Origin: SZUA-36 sp963704855
GTDB lineage: Bacteria; Pseudomonadota; Gammaproteobacteria; Xanthomonadales; SZUA-36
Reading direction: 5' to 3'
Length of the DNA stretch: 64,000 bases
Assembly: GCA_963704855.1 (NCBI GenBank)
Contig: CAVPHY010000028.1
Span: 620,001 to 684,000, forward strand
The position numbers and the translations under genes are program-made. How positions within the stretch are numbered: position 1 is the stretch's first letter; the number at the start of each line of letters is the position of its first letter. Below are positions 34,701 to 43,093 of this stretch, piece after piece. Under the pieces are notes generated by a model that was not told the origin of the DNA, made no database searches, and was given only the letters and a program-made list of their open reading frames with translations.

Positions 34701-37700
34701 GAAGCGCTGGAGGACGACGGCACCCTGTTGTGGCGATATCCCACCGGCCGCACCGACCTGTACCGGCCCAGCCCGGTGACCGTGGCTGATGTCACGGGCG
34801 ACGGCCAGCCAAACATTGTCACCGCCTCGGCTATCAGTTCCGGGCTGGTGGTCTACGAGCACCTGCTGATGGTGCTGGATGCCGCTGGCAGCCTGGTCTG
34901 GGAACAGAACGTGGCCGACAACAGCGCATCGGCATCGGGGGTAGCGGCCCAGGACCTGACCGGCAACGGCGCCTGGGAAATTATCTGGAACGGGGCCACC
35001 GACGGCTTCCTGGTGCTCAATGGCGCTGACGGCGAGCGCTTGTTCAACGAGCCCTACACCGGTTCCGGCACGGTGCTTGACTACCCGTCCCTGGCCGATG
35101 TCGACGGCGATGGCCAGGCCGAAGTGGTTGTGGCCGGGGCCAAAGGGCTGTTCGTCATCGGCCATACCGGCCGCTGGGTGGACTCGCGACCGGTCTGGAA
35201 CCAGCACAACTACCACATCAATAACATCAACAACGACTGGAGCCTGCCGTTTACCGAGGAGAACAGCTGGGAGGCTCACAACACCTACCGCACCCAAACG
35301 CCGGACCGTGACCCGGGATGCGTTCTGACCAACGGTATCCCGGTCCCGCCCCGCATCATCGAGTTGTCGCCCGAAGCGGGCGCGCTGCTTCCCTCGGCAG
35401 TGCCTCTGGTGATCAGCGGAAGGGTCATTCCGGTCGGGCCGGCCCAGCCGCTGCAGGATGTGCTCATCGACGGCAGCCCGGTGGATGTGCTGGATGCGTC
35501 GGGGACGTTCTTTACCGTGGTCGCCCTCGACACGGGCGTCAACACCTTCGAGATCCAGGCCCGGGACGGCTGTGCCGTGGCGCTGCTGACGCTGTCATTG
35601 AACGGCGGCAGCGATGGCGATGATCCATGGGCCGACCTGGCCGACGCCTCGGTGCTGCTGGAAAGCCGCTTTGCCGCGACCTCCTTCGACATCAGCAACA
35701 ACCGGTTGCTGGTCGACGTCCGGGCCGACAACGATGGGCCGTCGGTGCCGGGTCCGGTGCTGATGACGGTGGGTAACGACATGGATTCCGCCGTGGGCCT
35801 GCTCAACGCCGATGGATTCACCCCCCAGGGCGAACCCTACGTGGTGGTGATTCCGGCGGGTGAGACGCTTTCTGCTGGTAACCTGTCGGCGGCACGAGAG
35901 CTGGCCTTTTCCAACAGCGGGCGCCGCCCCATCGACTTTACACCGCGCTGGATCGCACCCGTTAACCAACCGCCTTACTTCACCAGCGCGCCGGTGAATC
36001 GTGCCACCGCGGGGCAGCCGTGGACCTATGTCGTCGGTGTGGCCGACGGTAACGGCGACAGCGTCAGTCTGAGCCTGAACAGCGCGCCAACAGGTATGCT
36101 GCTGCAGGATGGAATACTGTCATGGACGCCCGCAATGACGGGCAATTTTGAGGTGGTCATTGCCGCCGCCGACGGTCGCGGCGCAACGGCCAGCCAGGGA
36201 TTCGCCGTGCGGGTCGAAGACGGCGCCTTCAACAGCCCGCCGGTCTTCACTACTTCCCCACCGACCCAAAGCCCCATCGGCGCCGTCTACGCCTATGCCG
36301 CTTTGGCCTCGGACCTGGACGGCGATGCCTTGAGCTTCAGCCTGCAGGCCGCGCCTGCCGGGGTCACGGTTGATCCGGCTACCGGTGCCGTTGCCTGGGC
36401 CGCGGCTAAACCTGGCCAGCACAGCATGGTGCTTTTGGCCGATGACGGACGCGGTGGCCGGGCCAGCCAGGCCTGGACGCTTTATGTTGGTGAGCCAGCA
36501 CTCACATCACCCGGCCCCGCCTTCAGCAGCACGCCGACAACCTACGCCGCGGTCGGCGTCCAGTATCGCTATGCCTGGCGCGTGAACTCGTCTATGGCCC
36601 AGGCGCCGGTGGTTAGCATGGTGCAGGCACCGGCTCGGATGACCCTCGACCCCACGACGGCGGAACTGACCTGGGTTCCCGGCGGACCCGACCTGGGCAC
36701 ACACGTGGTGGAACTGCTGGCGGTTGACGCCATCGGACAGGAGGCGATGCAGCGCTTCGAGCTGCAGGTGCTTCCTGAGCTGCCAAACCAGTCGCCCTAT
36801 TTTGTCAGCACGCCGGAGCTTACGGCCCGGATTGCTTCGCCCTACGCTTATGACCCTGAAGCCATCGACCCCGAGTTTGAGGCGCTGAGCTGGACGCTGG
36901 CCGTGGCGCCCGCCGGAATGACCATCGATCCCGATAATGGCGCCATCACCTGGCTGCCCAACGGCTCCGAGCCTTCGGAAGTACCGGTTACGGTGCAGGC
37001 GGAAGATCCCCGGGGTGGCGTCGCCAGCCAGGCCTTCACTATCCGTCTGCGGGCCGCCAATGTGCCACCGCAGATCACCACCGCACCGCCAACTTCGGTT
37101 GTGGTCGGCGCCTTTTACAGTTCCCGCATCCTGGCCACTGATGACGATGGTGATGCGCTCACGTATCGGTTGCTGAACGGGCCGACGGGAATGACCCTGC
37201 ACGCCAGCCTGGGATGGTTACACTGGGTCACCAAAGGCGGCACACCGGGCATCTACCCGGTCACCCTTGAGGTGACTGATGGCTGGGGTGGTCAGGAAGA
37301 ACTGGCCTTCGACCTGGAGCTGCTGAGCGACGACCAATTGCCCCAGGTGGCCATCCGCGCGACCCGTGAGCCGGCCTGTCGCAGCGAGGCGGTGTCCATC
37401 TGCGTCGATGCCAGTGACAACGTGGGACTCGCCGGTGTTGGCCTGAGTATCGATGGCTCGACACGTGCGCTGGATACCTCGAGCTGCTACCTGTGGACGC
37501 CAACGGACAGTGGAATCTACCCCGCCCAAGCCGATGCCGTGGACCCCAGCGGCCAGTCGGCCCAGGCGTCCGCGTCCCTGACCGTGGCCGACTGCAACGA
37601 CGCACTGGCCCCGGTGGTCACGCTGGTCTCTCCAGTCCCCGGATCGACCCACGACCAGCCGGTAGCCATCGTCGCCAGCATCGAGGACAACACCCCGGCG

Positions 37701-40700
37701 GTGCTGAGCTGGATCGTATCTCTGCGCAACGCGAAAACCGGCGCTTCCGAAATCATCGCCACCGGCAACGGCGCCGTCAGTGACGCCGAAATCGCACAGT
37801 TTGATCCGACCATGGTCCAACGCGGCGATTACTTCATTGACATCCTGGCTGAAGACGGCGCCCAGTCCGGCGGAATCGCCGTACCATTAGCAGCCGGGAC
37901 GGGCGCGAAACCCGGCCGGCTCGCCCTCACCCTGCGGGACATTACCTGGCAGCTCGGGACCTTCCCCCTGGTGATCGGTCGCGCCTACGACAGCCTGGAT
38001 ACCGGACCCCTCGGTGATTCCGGCGGTGACTTCGGACCCGGTTGGCGCCTGGTATTGGGGGGTAGCGTTACGGATTCGGCCGTGGACGCGCCCGCAGGCA
38101 GCAGCGGCTTTGCAGCTTTCGCCGCAGAACCATTTACCAACCAGACCCGGGTCAACGTGACCAAGCCCGACGGCGAGCGCGTGAGCTTCACATTCGACCC
38201 CCAGTCCAAGTCATTCCCGGCGCTGTTCCAGTTTGACGTTCAGTTCAAACCGGACCCGGACGTCACCGACGTGCTGCGCGCCATCGATGGGCCGCCGACC
38301 GTGACACAACTGGGTGCCGGTTATGCGAACTACGTCATCCCCTACAACCCGAGCCTTTACGAACTGGAGACCAGGGAAGGATTCATTTATGTCCTCAGCG
38401 AGGTTGACGGCTTGATCGAGGTGCGCGATCCCCAGGGCGGCGTTCTGACCGCGGACATCAACGGCTGGCAGAGCTCATGGGGGGCGCGGGTGGACTACCA
38501 GCGCAATCCTGCAGAGCAGATCACGGCAATCGTGCTGATCGATGAGGACGGCAGCAGCGAGATCGGCCGGGTAAGTTACGGCTATGACAACCAGGGAAGG
38601 CTGGTCTCAATGACCGACATCGGCGGCGGCGTTTCCCGCTACGAGTACGGCGATATGGCCCACCCCAACCACGTCACCCGCACCCTGGATGCCCAGGGCA
38701 ACCCGGTGGCGCAGATGGTGTTCGATAGCCAGGGGCGGATGATTGCGCACTGCTCACCCGAAGGCGACCCGGTCACGTTGGCCGGTTGCACCCGGTTTGA
38801 ATTCGCCACGGGTGGCGGCGCCGAGACCATTTTTAATCCGCGTGGTTTCCGCATCGATCGCTTCTATGACGAAAATGGCCTGCTCAGCGCCCGCCATGAT
38901 TACTTCGACGCCACCCAGTTCGTCGAGCAACGCTGGACCTACGATGACGATGGCAACATTGTGGAATACCGGGACCGGGATGGCGGCATCACCACCAGCG
39001 AGTACGACGAAAACGGCAACGAGTTGCGATTGGTCCACCCGGATGGTTCGGAAACTACGTGGGAATACGGCGATTGTGGAAGCGACTGGGTCCGGCAATG
39101 TGATGCGCTGGCAAACTGCACCAGCCGCAGCTTCGATCAGAGCTGTAATATTGTCAGCCAGACTGATCCGGTGGGGGGAACCCAGGGAGTTGAATACGAC
39201 GCGCGTGGATTCGTACAACGCATGGTCGACGAAGAGCAGCAGGCCCGTACGTTCACCTACGATGCCCAGGGCCAGCTTGTCCAGTCAGTAGACAAGCTGG
39301 GGCAAGTGCTCCAGTACCAGTACGACCCGCTGGGTCAACTCAACCAGGTAGTCGATCGCAACGGCGACCGGCGGGAGTTCATATTCGACAGCACCTTTCG
39401 CCTGACCGAGGAGCGTCGGCCGGGTGAAGGTACCGTGGCAACCTGGACCTACAACGAACTCAACCAGGTCGTGGCCGCGTCCAAGGACGGCAGCACTCTG
39501 TCGTATACCTACGACCGCAGTAACCGGGTTACCCGGGTCGAGCATGGGTGGCCTGGTGATCCCGGCTGGTGGGTCGAGTACGACTACGATGCCAGTGACA
39601 ACGTCACCCGGGTGGTCGATTCCGCCGGGGGCATAACCGAGTACGAATACGACGGCATCGATCGCCTGGTTTCCATCCGTCAGAGCGGGACCGATGTTAT
39701 CGAGAAACGGGTGGACATCGAGTCCAGTCCCGCCGGATTGCCGCTGGTCATCCGGCGCTACGGGGACCTGGACGGCAACGTGCCGGGGCCGGTCACCACC
39801 TACACTTACGGTTGCTCCGGTTGCCCAACCCGACTCGCCTCCATTGCCCATCGACAGGCCGGTGGCACCCTGATCCGGGAAATCAGCTATACCCGGAACG
39901 CGCTGGGCCAGGTGGTGGAATTGACTGACATTGACGGCCTGCATAGTTACAGCTGGGACGGCCGCGGTTGGTTGAACGATGAGCAGCATCCGGTCACGAG
40001 TGTCCTGCCCAGCGGCAGCACGAGTTGGGACGGCGTTGGCAACTGGTTGTCGACACCCTCGACACCGGGCCCCGTGGCACTGTCCTACCGTGAGGGCAGC
40101 GCCGGCCACCGCCTGCTGGGTGACGGAACCTTCAGCTACACTTACTCTGACGAAGGCCAGCTGATGGCGCGAGTTGACGGCTCAGGTGAACGTCTCAGCC
40201 TGGACTACACCCCGGAGCACCGTATCCGCTCGGTGTCCGTTGAGAATGGGTCCGGACAGACTGTCACGTCCGCCACCTACCTGCATGCCCTCACGGGTTG
40301 GCGTGTGCGCGGCGAGCACGACGGGGTGGTGCGCCACTACGTGCACGATATCGAAAATCCCATTCTGGCGCTGGACAGCAACGGAGACCCGGTGTGGCGG
40401 CGGCTGCACGGTCGCGTTATCGATCGTCCGTTTGCCATCGAGCGTTCCGGTCAGGTGAGCTGGCTGTTGACGGATTCGGTGGGCACGGTTCTGGCGGAGA
40501 CCTCCACCCAGGGACAAATCCTGGCAGAATACCGCTACGACGCGTTTGGCAGGCAGGTCGGCGGCCCGGCTCCGACACTGGATGATTCTCTGCGCTTTTC
40601 GGGTCGCGATTTCGACCTTCCCGGCGGACTTGGGTATTTCCGCGCCCGCGTCTACGATCCAGGCATCGGGCGATTCGTCTCCGAAGATCCCCAAGCCCGA

Positions 40701-41015
40701 TGGTTATATCATTACGGGGAGAACAACCCCTTCCTGTTCATCGATCCCATGGGTGAGACCGCCGCGCTGGAATACGGCATGTTCATTTGCGACATTTCCG
40801 GGCTTGCGTTTGGGTTCCAACCCGTCGGCTTGAATGTCAACAATGCAATCGCCAGTGCAGCGGCGGTTATCGCCGGTGCGGCTTCATCGGCCAGCGGCAA
40901 CATCTATGGAATGATCCCCGCGCCCCAGGCGCCGCCGGGCACCGGTGAGGGCGACGCCGGCGGGGAAATGGCCAAGGGGCTCGGCATTGCCTGCGGCGCA
41001 TCGAGCAAGCTGTGA
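31683..41015 (+). CDS. Giant RHS-repeat protein with carbohydrate-binding-like, FG-GAP and He_PIG modules
   Basis: A 3110-residue frame; genuine sequence begins at about 31725, the upstream part having shifted frame. Modules in order: six jelly-roll-like units of about 130 residues, each with a DGVSQGVFDLY-type motif (first 750 residues); seven FG-GAP/VCBS calcium-blade repeats such as ALADLDGDGRAEIIVSG and SLADVDGDGQAEVVVAG (about 780-1170); an Ig-like linker; four to five He_PIG/cadherin-like repeats such as NQPPYFTSAPVNRATAG (1427-1880); then RHS/YD repeats (about 2290-2770, for example RLVSMTDIGGGVSRYEYGD); and the RHS core RYDAFGRQVGG to LGYFRARVYDPGIGRFVSED (2950-3026). The last 84 residues form a small Gly/Ala-rich tip that I do not recognise as a toxin. 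It is likely exported and surface-exposed. Confidence 0.88.
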   Translation: MIPRRSDSPGPGSAIGLVADRFSGEVEILLDGVSQGVFDLYQREETPVQLHFDGLTNAAHTVSLSVTGTANSLAANTRVQLDYADYGDGTLLPDGDFEEDDPRALVSNGWTAVSYAGASGGQYYRATTGSAWFPFAGDSFSLQTLAYSSAGRVKLFVDGVPLDIIDLYEPVLLNVAVPRVFSYQGFGAGDHVLQVLSYQDTATIDRISTPGSAPFIDPDAAVSGVARVEADDPALLFNGLPYTRSANSWVRVANINTTLASAGEVIYTAAQDDAVQYSFDGDWLGIGFIADRFGGQAEIAIDGVVVETVDLYSRATDTLSLYYQGIGPGAHSVTVTALGTASPESSGTRMTLDYFETWDGQPLAEGAFEDVDTRVIYSRGWSRLASAAASGGTYLVTGIGATTAWLAFTGDSVTWQGRTRFNYQDVEIRIDGASQGLKDLFDQNEGPRAFSFDGLGAGPHVLEIRQVRGDAVSVDVITTPAVTPPDPAPVVPAIVRHEENHPALRYNGQPYAIRAQSWAEFSDPQVSRGYYASSSTADDRWQLDFSGQWVALGFRSTATSGNVEVFIDGVSQGVFVTAAGINEVKQLAFGGLAPGAHSVEAVVVTGPVMPDFIDVWDGQPVTDGWYDARLDDAPPGLIHLSRRQWWREQADEYAREDNILTPFNSSDTNAWFNFTGTNLTVLAYQRENTVLQVVIDGVDQGLFNLSPTAPFRAQPTALYFTDLGEGAHAVQVALDSNGGQTPLLDAFEVDPEDTFAYMPEVEWFDTTAQESLPGTSATGFVSTVAVGDLDGDGVVELVAPAQNGRLYVYRGDGQNAGSGSPIKWTSDLVGPAAEPALADLDGDGRAEIIVSGRDGTFAFHHDGQLMWSNPTVKSYLASQQLAWGGPSVANLDLDPEPEIVISALGDALYVLDHLGNVVFSYPLGSGFPTVPVLADLTGDGVLDIVVAETWTLKVIDVFNGGTLVWSRELPDPIVLLGGAGVFGGPAIADLDNDGNAEVIINWGHVIEALEDDGTLLWRYPTGRTDLYRPSPVTVADVTGDGQPNIVTASAISSGLVVYEHLLMVLDAAGSLVWEQNVADNSASASGVAAQDLTGNGAWEIIWNGATDGFLVLNGADGERLFNEPYTGSGTVLDYPSLADVDGDGQAEVVVAGAKGLFVIGHTGRWVDSRPVWNQHNYHINNINNDWSLPFTEENSWEAHNTYRTQTPDRDPGCVLTNGIPVPPRIIELSPEAGALLPSAVPLVISGRVIPVGPAQPLQDVLIDGSPVDVLDASGTFFTVVALDTGVNTFEIQARDGCAVALLTLSLNGGSDGDDPWADLADASVLLESRFAATSFDISNNRLLVDVRADNDGPSVPGPVLMTVGNDMDSAVGLLNADGFTPQGEPYVVVIPAGETLSAGNLSAARELAFSNSGRRPIDFTPRWIAPVNQPPYFTSAPVNRATAGQPWTYVVGVADGNGDSVSLSLNSAPTGMLLQDGILSWTPAMTGNFEVVIAAADGRGATASQGFAVRVEDGAFNSPPVFTTSPPTQSPIGAVYAYAALASDLDGDALSFSLQAAPAGVTVDPATGAVAWAAAKPGQHSMVLLADDGRGGRASQAWTLYVGEPALTSPGPAFSSTPTTYAAVGVQYRYAWRVNSSMAQAPVVSMVQAPARMTLDPTTAELTWVPGGPDLGTHVVELLAVDAIGQEAMQRFELQVLPELPNQSPYFVSTPELTARIASPYAYDPEAIDPEFEALSWTLAVAPAGMTIDPDNGAITWLPNGSEPSEVPVTVQAEDPRGGVASQAFTIRLRAANVPPQITTAPPTSVVVGAFYSSRILATDDDGDALTYRLLNGPTGMTLHASLGWLHWVTKGGTPGIYPVTLEVTDGWGGQEELAFDLELLSDDQLPQVAIRATREPACRSEAVSICVDASDNVGLAGVGLSIDGSTRALDTSSCYLWTPTDSGIYPAQADAVDPSGQSAQASASLTVADCNDALAPVVTLVSPVPGSTHDQPVAIVASIEDNTPAVLSWIVSLRNAKTGASEIIATGNGAVSDAEIAQFDPTMVQRGDYFIDILAEDGAQSGGIAVPLAAGTGAKPGRLALTLRDITWQLGTFPLVIGRAYDSLDTGPLGDSGGDFGPGWRLVLGGSVTDSAVDAPAGSSGFAAFAAEPFTNQTRVNVTKPDGERVSFTFDPQSKSFPALFQFDVQFKPDPDVTDVLRAIDGPPTVTQLGAGYANYVIPYNPSLYELETREGFIYVLSEVDGLIEVRDPQGGVLTADINGWQSSWGARVDYQRNPAEQITAIVLIDEDGSSEIGRVSYGYDNQGRLVSMTDIGGGVSRYEYGDMAHPNHVTRTLDAQGNPVAQMVFDSQGRMIAHCSPEGDPVTLAGCTRFEFATGGGAETIFNPRGFRIDRFYDENGLLSARHDYFDATQFVEQRWTYDDDGNIVEYRDRDGGITTSEYDENGNELRLVHPDGSETTWEYGDCGSDWVRQCDALANCTSRSFDQSCNIVSQTDPVGGTQGVEYDARGFVQRMVDEEQQARTFTYDAQGQLVQSVDKLGQVLQYQYDPLGQLNQVVDRNGDRREFIFDSTFRLTEERRPGEGTVATWTYNELNQVVAASKDGSTLSYTYDRSNRVTRVEHGWPGDPGWWVEYDYDASDNVTRVVDSAGGITEYEYDGIDRLVSIRQSGTDVIEKRVDIESSPAGLPLVIRRYGDLDGNVPGPVTTYTYGCSGCPTRLASIAHRQAGGTLIREISYTRNALGQVVELTDIDGLHSYSWDGRGWLNDEQHPVTSVLPSGSTSWDGVGNWLSTPSTPGPVALSYREGSAGHRLLGDGTFSYTYSDEGQLMARVDGSGERLSLDYTPEHRIRSVSVENGSGQTVTSATYLHALTGWRVRGEHDGVVRHYVHDIENPILALDSNGDPVWRRLHGRVIDRPFAIERSGQVSWLLTDSVGTVLAETSTQGQILAEYRYDAFGRQVGGPAPTLDDSLRFSGRDFDLPGGLGYFRARVYDPGIGRFVSEDPQARWLYHYGENNPFLFIDPMGETAALEYGMFICDISGLAFGFQPVGLNVNNAIASAAAVIAGAASSASGNIYGMIPAPQAPPGTGEGDAGGEMAKGLGIACGASSKL

Positions 41016-41094
41016 ACATCCGCGCCATGCAGCAGACGAAATCAACCTTCCCTTGTGGGAGTTCCACAACAGGTGCCACTGGAGGGCAGTACTC

Positions 41095-42471
41095 ATGAGA
41101 CAGATCTTTCTGGCTAGCGGACCTGCGTGGCGGCTGATGCCGGTACTCCTTCTCACCGCCATGTCTGGCCTGGTGGCAGCCGGCAATACGGAGACCATTT
41201 TCGAACCACTGCCCAACGGTGATTTCACTCAGGGGCTGGCCAATTGGACTACCGAAGTTTCGCCGCCCTCTGCGCTGCCCGCCGGCATGGTGGTAGCAGA
41301 AAGCGGCATGGTACGGCTAATCAAGGGCGGGGCTTTTATTGTCGGGCTGCAACAGTCCTTTGATGCACCGGAAGGGCTGCAGGCCCTGCGGCTACGGATC
41401 ACCGACGAACCGGCTTTTTCTTCCAGCGGCAGCTTCATTCCGGAAGCGCTGGAGGTGCACGTAACGGCTGCCAGCGGCTTAAGCGCCGTGTCCACCTGGC
41501 GACCCGGCACCACGGCCACGGCCGGTTCCGTGGCGACCGGAGGCGGTTTCAGCCTTGGGTCCGGCACCACCTATGTGGGCGACGAGTTCCGCATTCCCCT
41601 GGACACGGTCCCAGCGGGCGAACAGCTCACCCTGGTGATAGCCCTGGTGGGAGCCTCGGCCGATATTGTGGTCAGCGCCGCTTTCGACGACGTGCGACTG
41701 GAAATCGAACAGGCCATCAATCCGCCGGAGCCTGACGTTGTACTGGGCTGCGCGCTATTCCGGGACAGTTTCGAATCGAGCCATTCCGTGGGAACCACCT
41801 TCCGCTGCGCGCTGGGCCAGATCGGCGACACGGGCATCACCCAGTGCAGTGGCGGCGCCTGCCCTGATGGAAATGCGCCGGGACAGGATGCCGAGTTCGG
41901 CCGAGACGCCCTGGCGGCGGCGGATGCTCTGGAGAAACTGGGTAGCGGCCCGGCCGGCTTTGATTACACCAGGATCGATCTGGACGGCGAGATTCTGCCG
42001 GACGACGCTGGCGGCTGGTCCTGCGTGGTGGACGGCCATACTGGCCTGATGTGGGAGGTCAAAGTCAACGACCCGCTGGATCCCGGACACTTCGAGCATA
42101 CCTATAGCTGGTACCAGCCGGACATGCAGATCGACGGCGGGCAACCAGGCATGATCGACGGCGGCAACTGCGCCGGCAGTACCTGTGACACCGACGGCCT
42201 GGTCACCGCGATCAACGAGCTGCGGCTGTGTGGCGCCAGCGACTGGCGCCTGCCAACCCGGGAGGAACTGATGAGCCTGGTTAACGCCGGTAACACCAAC
42301 CCGGCCATCAGCACCGGCTACTTTCCCCTGGGCAGCGGGGAAACCTGGACCGGTACAGCGGTGGCCATCGATTCCGGGGCCGCCTGGCGGGTTCAATTCC
42401 AGGACGGCTCAATAGGCGCTGCGCCCAAGAGCAGCGCGCTGCGGGTCAGGCTGGTCAGGGAGGTGAGGTAA
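41095..42471 (+). CDS. Secreted DUF1566 (Lcl C-terminal-like) protein with N-terminal binding module
   Basis: About 458 residues from the ATG at 41095, which has GGAGG eight bases before it; the frame is open to 40945, but that part overlaps the RHS gene. A signal peptide (LMPVLLLTAMSGLVAAG) precedes a beta-sandwich-like domain (NGDFTQGLANWTTEVSP, residues about 35-210). A C-terminal DUF1566 domain has the signatures WSCVVDGHTGLMWEVK and LCGASDWRLPTREELMSLV and ends AALRVRLVR-like. DUF1566 is named after the Legionella collagen-like protein end and occurs in surface proteins. It lies 79 bases after the RHS gene and its stop overlaps the start of the next DUF1566 gene (TAATG), so the three genes form one operon. 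Confidence 0.82.
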   Translation: MRQIFLASGPAWRLMPVLLLTAMSGLVAAGNTETIFEPLPNGDFTQGLANWTTEVSPPSALPAGMVVAESGMVRLIKGGAFIVGLQQSFDAPEGLQALRLRITDEPAFSSSGSFIPEALEVHVTAASGLSAVSTWRPGTTATAGSVATGGGFSLGSGTTYVGDEFRIPLDTVPAGEQLTLVIALVGASADIVVSAAFDDVRLEIEQAINPPEPDVVLGCALFRDSFESSHSVGTTFRCALGQIGDTGITQCSGGACPDGNAPGQDAEFGRDALAAADALEKLGSGPAGFDYTRIDLDGEILPDDAGGWSCVVDGHTGLMWEVKVNDPLDPGHFEHTYSWYQPDMQIDGGQPGMIDGGNCAGSTCDTDGLVTAINELRLCGASDWRLPTREELMSLVNAGNTNPAISTGYFPLGSGETWTGTAVAIDSGAAWRVQFQDGSIGAAPKSSALRVRLVREVR

Positions 42472-43028
42472 TGAGACGGATAGAAACCAATGCCCGGCAA
42501 TGGCCGGTGGCCATGGCGGTGGGTCTGCTCGCGCTGAGCACAGTTAGCGTCAGCCAGGCCCAATGCCGTCCCGGAAACGAGAACAGCGACATCTTCGCCA
42601 GCACGCCAGCATCCGATTTCCAGGACGGCAGCGACGGTACGGTTCTGCATGTTCCAACCGGACTGGTCTGGCAGCGCTGTACCCTCGGTCAGAGCTGGAC
42701 CGGCAGCGGCTGTGCCGGCAGTGTCGACTTGTTGGATTGGGAAGAAGCGCTGCAGGCCGCAGACATTCACGTACAGGACGGACAGAGCGACTGGCGGGTC
42801 CCGGATCGTAACGAGCTCAACTCCATCGTGGAAAACCGCTGTTTCCTGCCCGCGCTGAACGACCAGGTGTTTCCTGATGCCCCGGGCGGAGCCACCTGGA
42901 CATCCTCTCCTGCGGCCAGCCAACCCGGACAGGCCTGGAGCGTGGATTTCGACAGTGGAACCGTGGAGCAGCTTGCCACCAGCCAGGAAAATGTGGTCCG
43001 GCTGGTTCGCATGGCTCGGCCCTGGTAG
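42471..43028 (+). CDS. Secreted DUF1566 protein, single domain
   Basis: A 185-residue protein made of a signal peptide (MAVGLLALSTVSVSQAQ) and one DUF1566 domain: FQDGSDGTVLHVPTGLVW, then RCTLGQSWTGSGCAG, WEEALQAAD, SDWRVPDRNELNSIVENR and the end QENVVRLVRMARPW. Six cysteines are available for disulfides. It is coupled by a one-base overlap to the larger DUF1566 gene. Placing two such domains immediately behind a giant RHS protein suggests that they act together at the cell surface, although no experiment or named precedent known to me proves it. Confidence 0.82.
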   Translation: MRRIETNARQWPVAMAVGLLALSTVSVSQAQCRPGNENSDIFASTPASDFQDGSDGTVLHVPTGLVWQRCTLGQSWTGSGCAGSVDLLDWEEALQAADIHVQDGQSDWRVPDRNELNSIVENRCFLPALNDQVFPDAPGGATWTSSPAASQPGQAWSVDFDSGTVEQLATSQENVVRLVRMARPW

Positions 43029-43047
43029 GCGATCAACCTGGATCGCC
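43028..43047. terminator. Possible bidirectional hairpin between convergent operons
   Basis: GGCGATC (43028-43034) and GATCGCC (43041-43047) form a 7-bp stem with a six-base loop starting at the stop codon of the DUF1566 gene. There is no T-run, so termination is only a possibility. Confidence 0.3.
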
Positions 43048-43093
43048 AGAAACGCGAATGACAGTTTGAACGGTGAGTGACCAGCGTTCAGCC

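Noticed and set aside
34386..35297. 303-codon minus-strand frame inside the RHS gene
   Set aside because: It mirrors the FG-GAP repeats and has no independent signals; the plus-strand frame is continuous and family-like.
40760..41015. C-terminal toxin of the RHS protein with immunity gene downstream
   Set aside because: The tip is short and Gly/Ala-rich without catalytic motifs, and the next genes encode exported DUF1566 proteins, not a small immunity protein.
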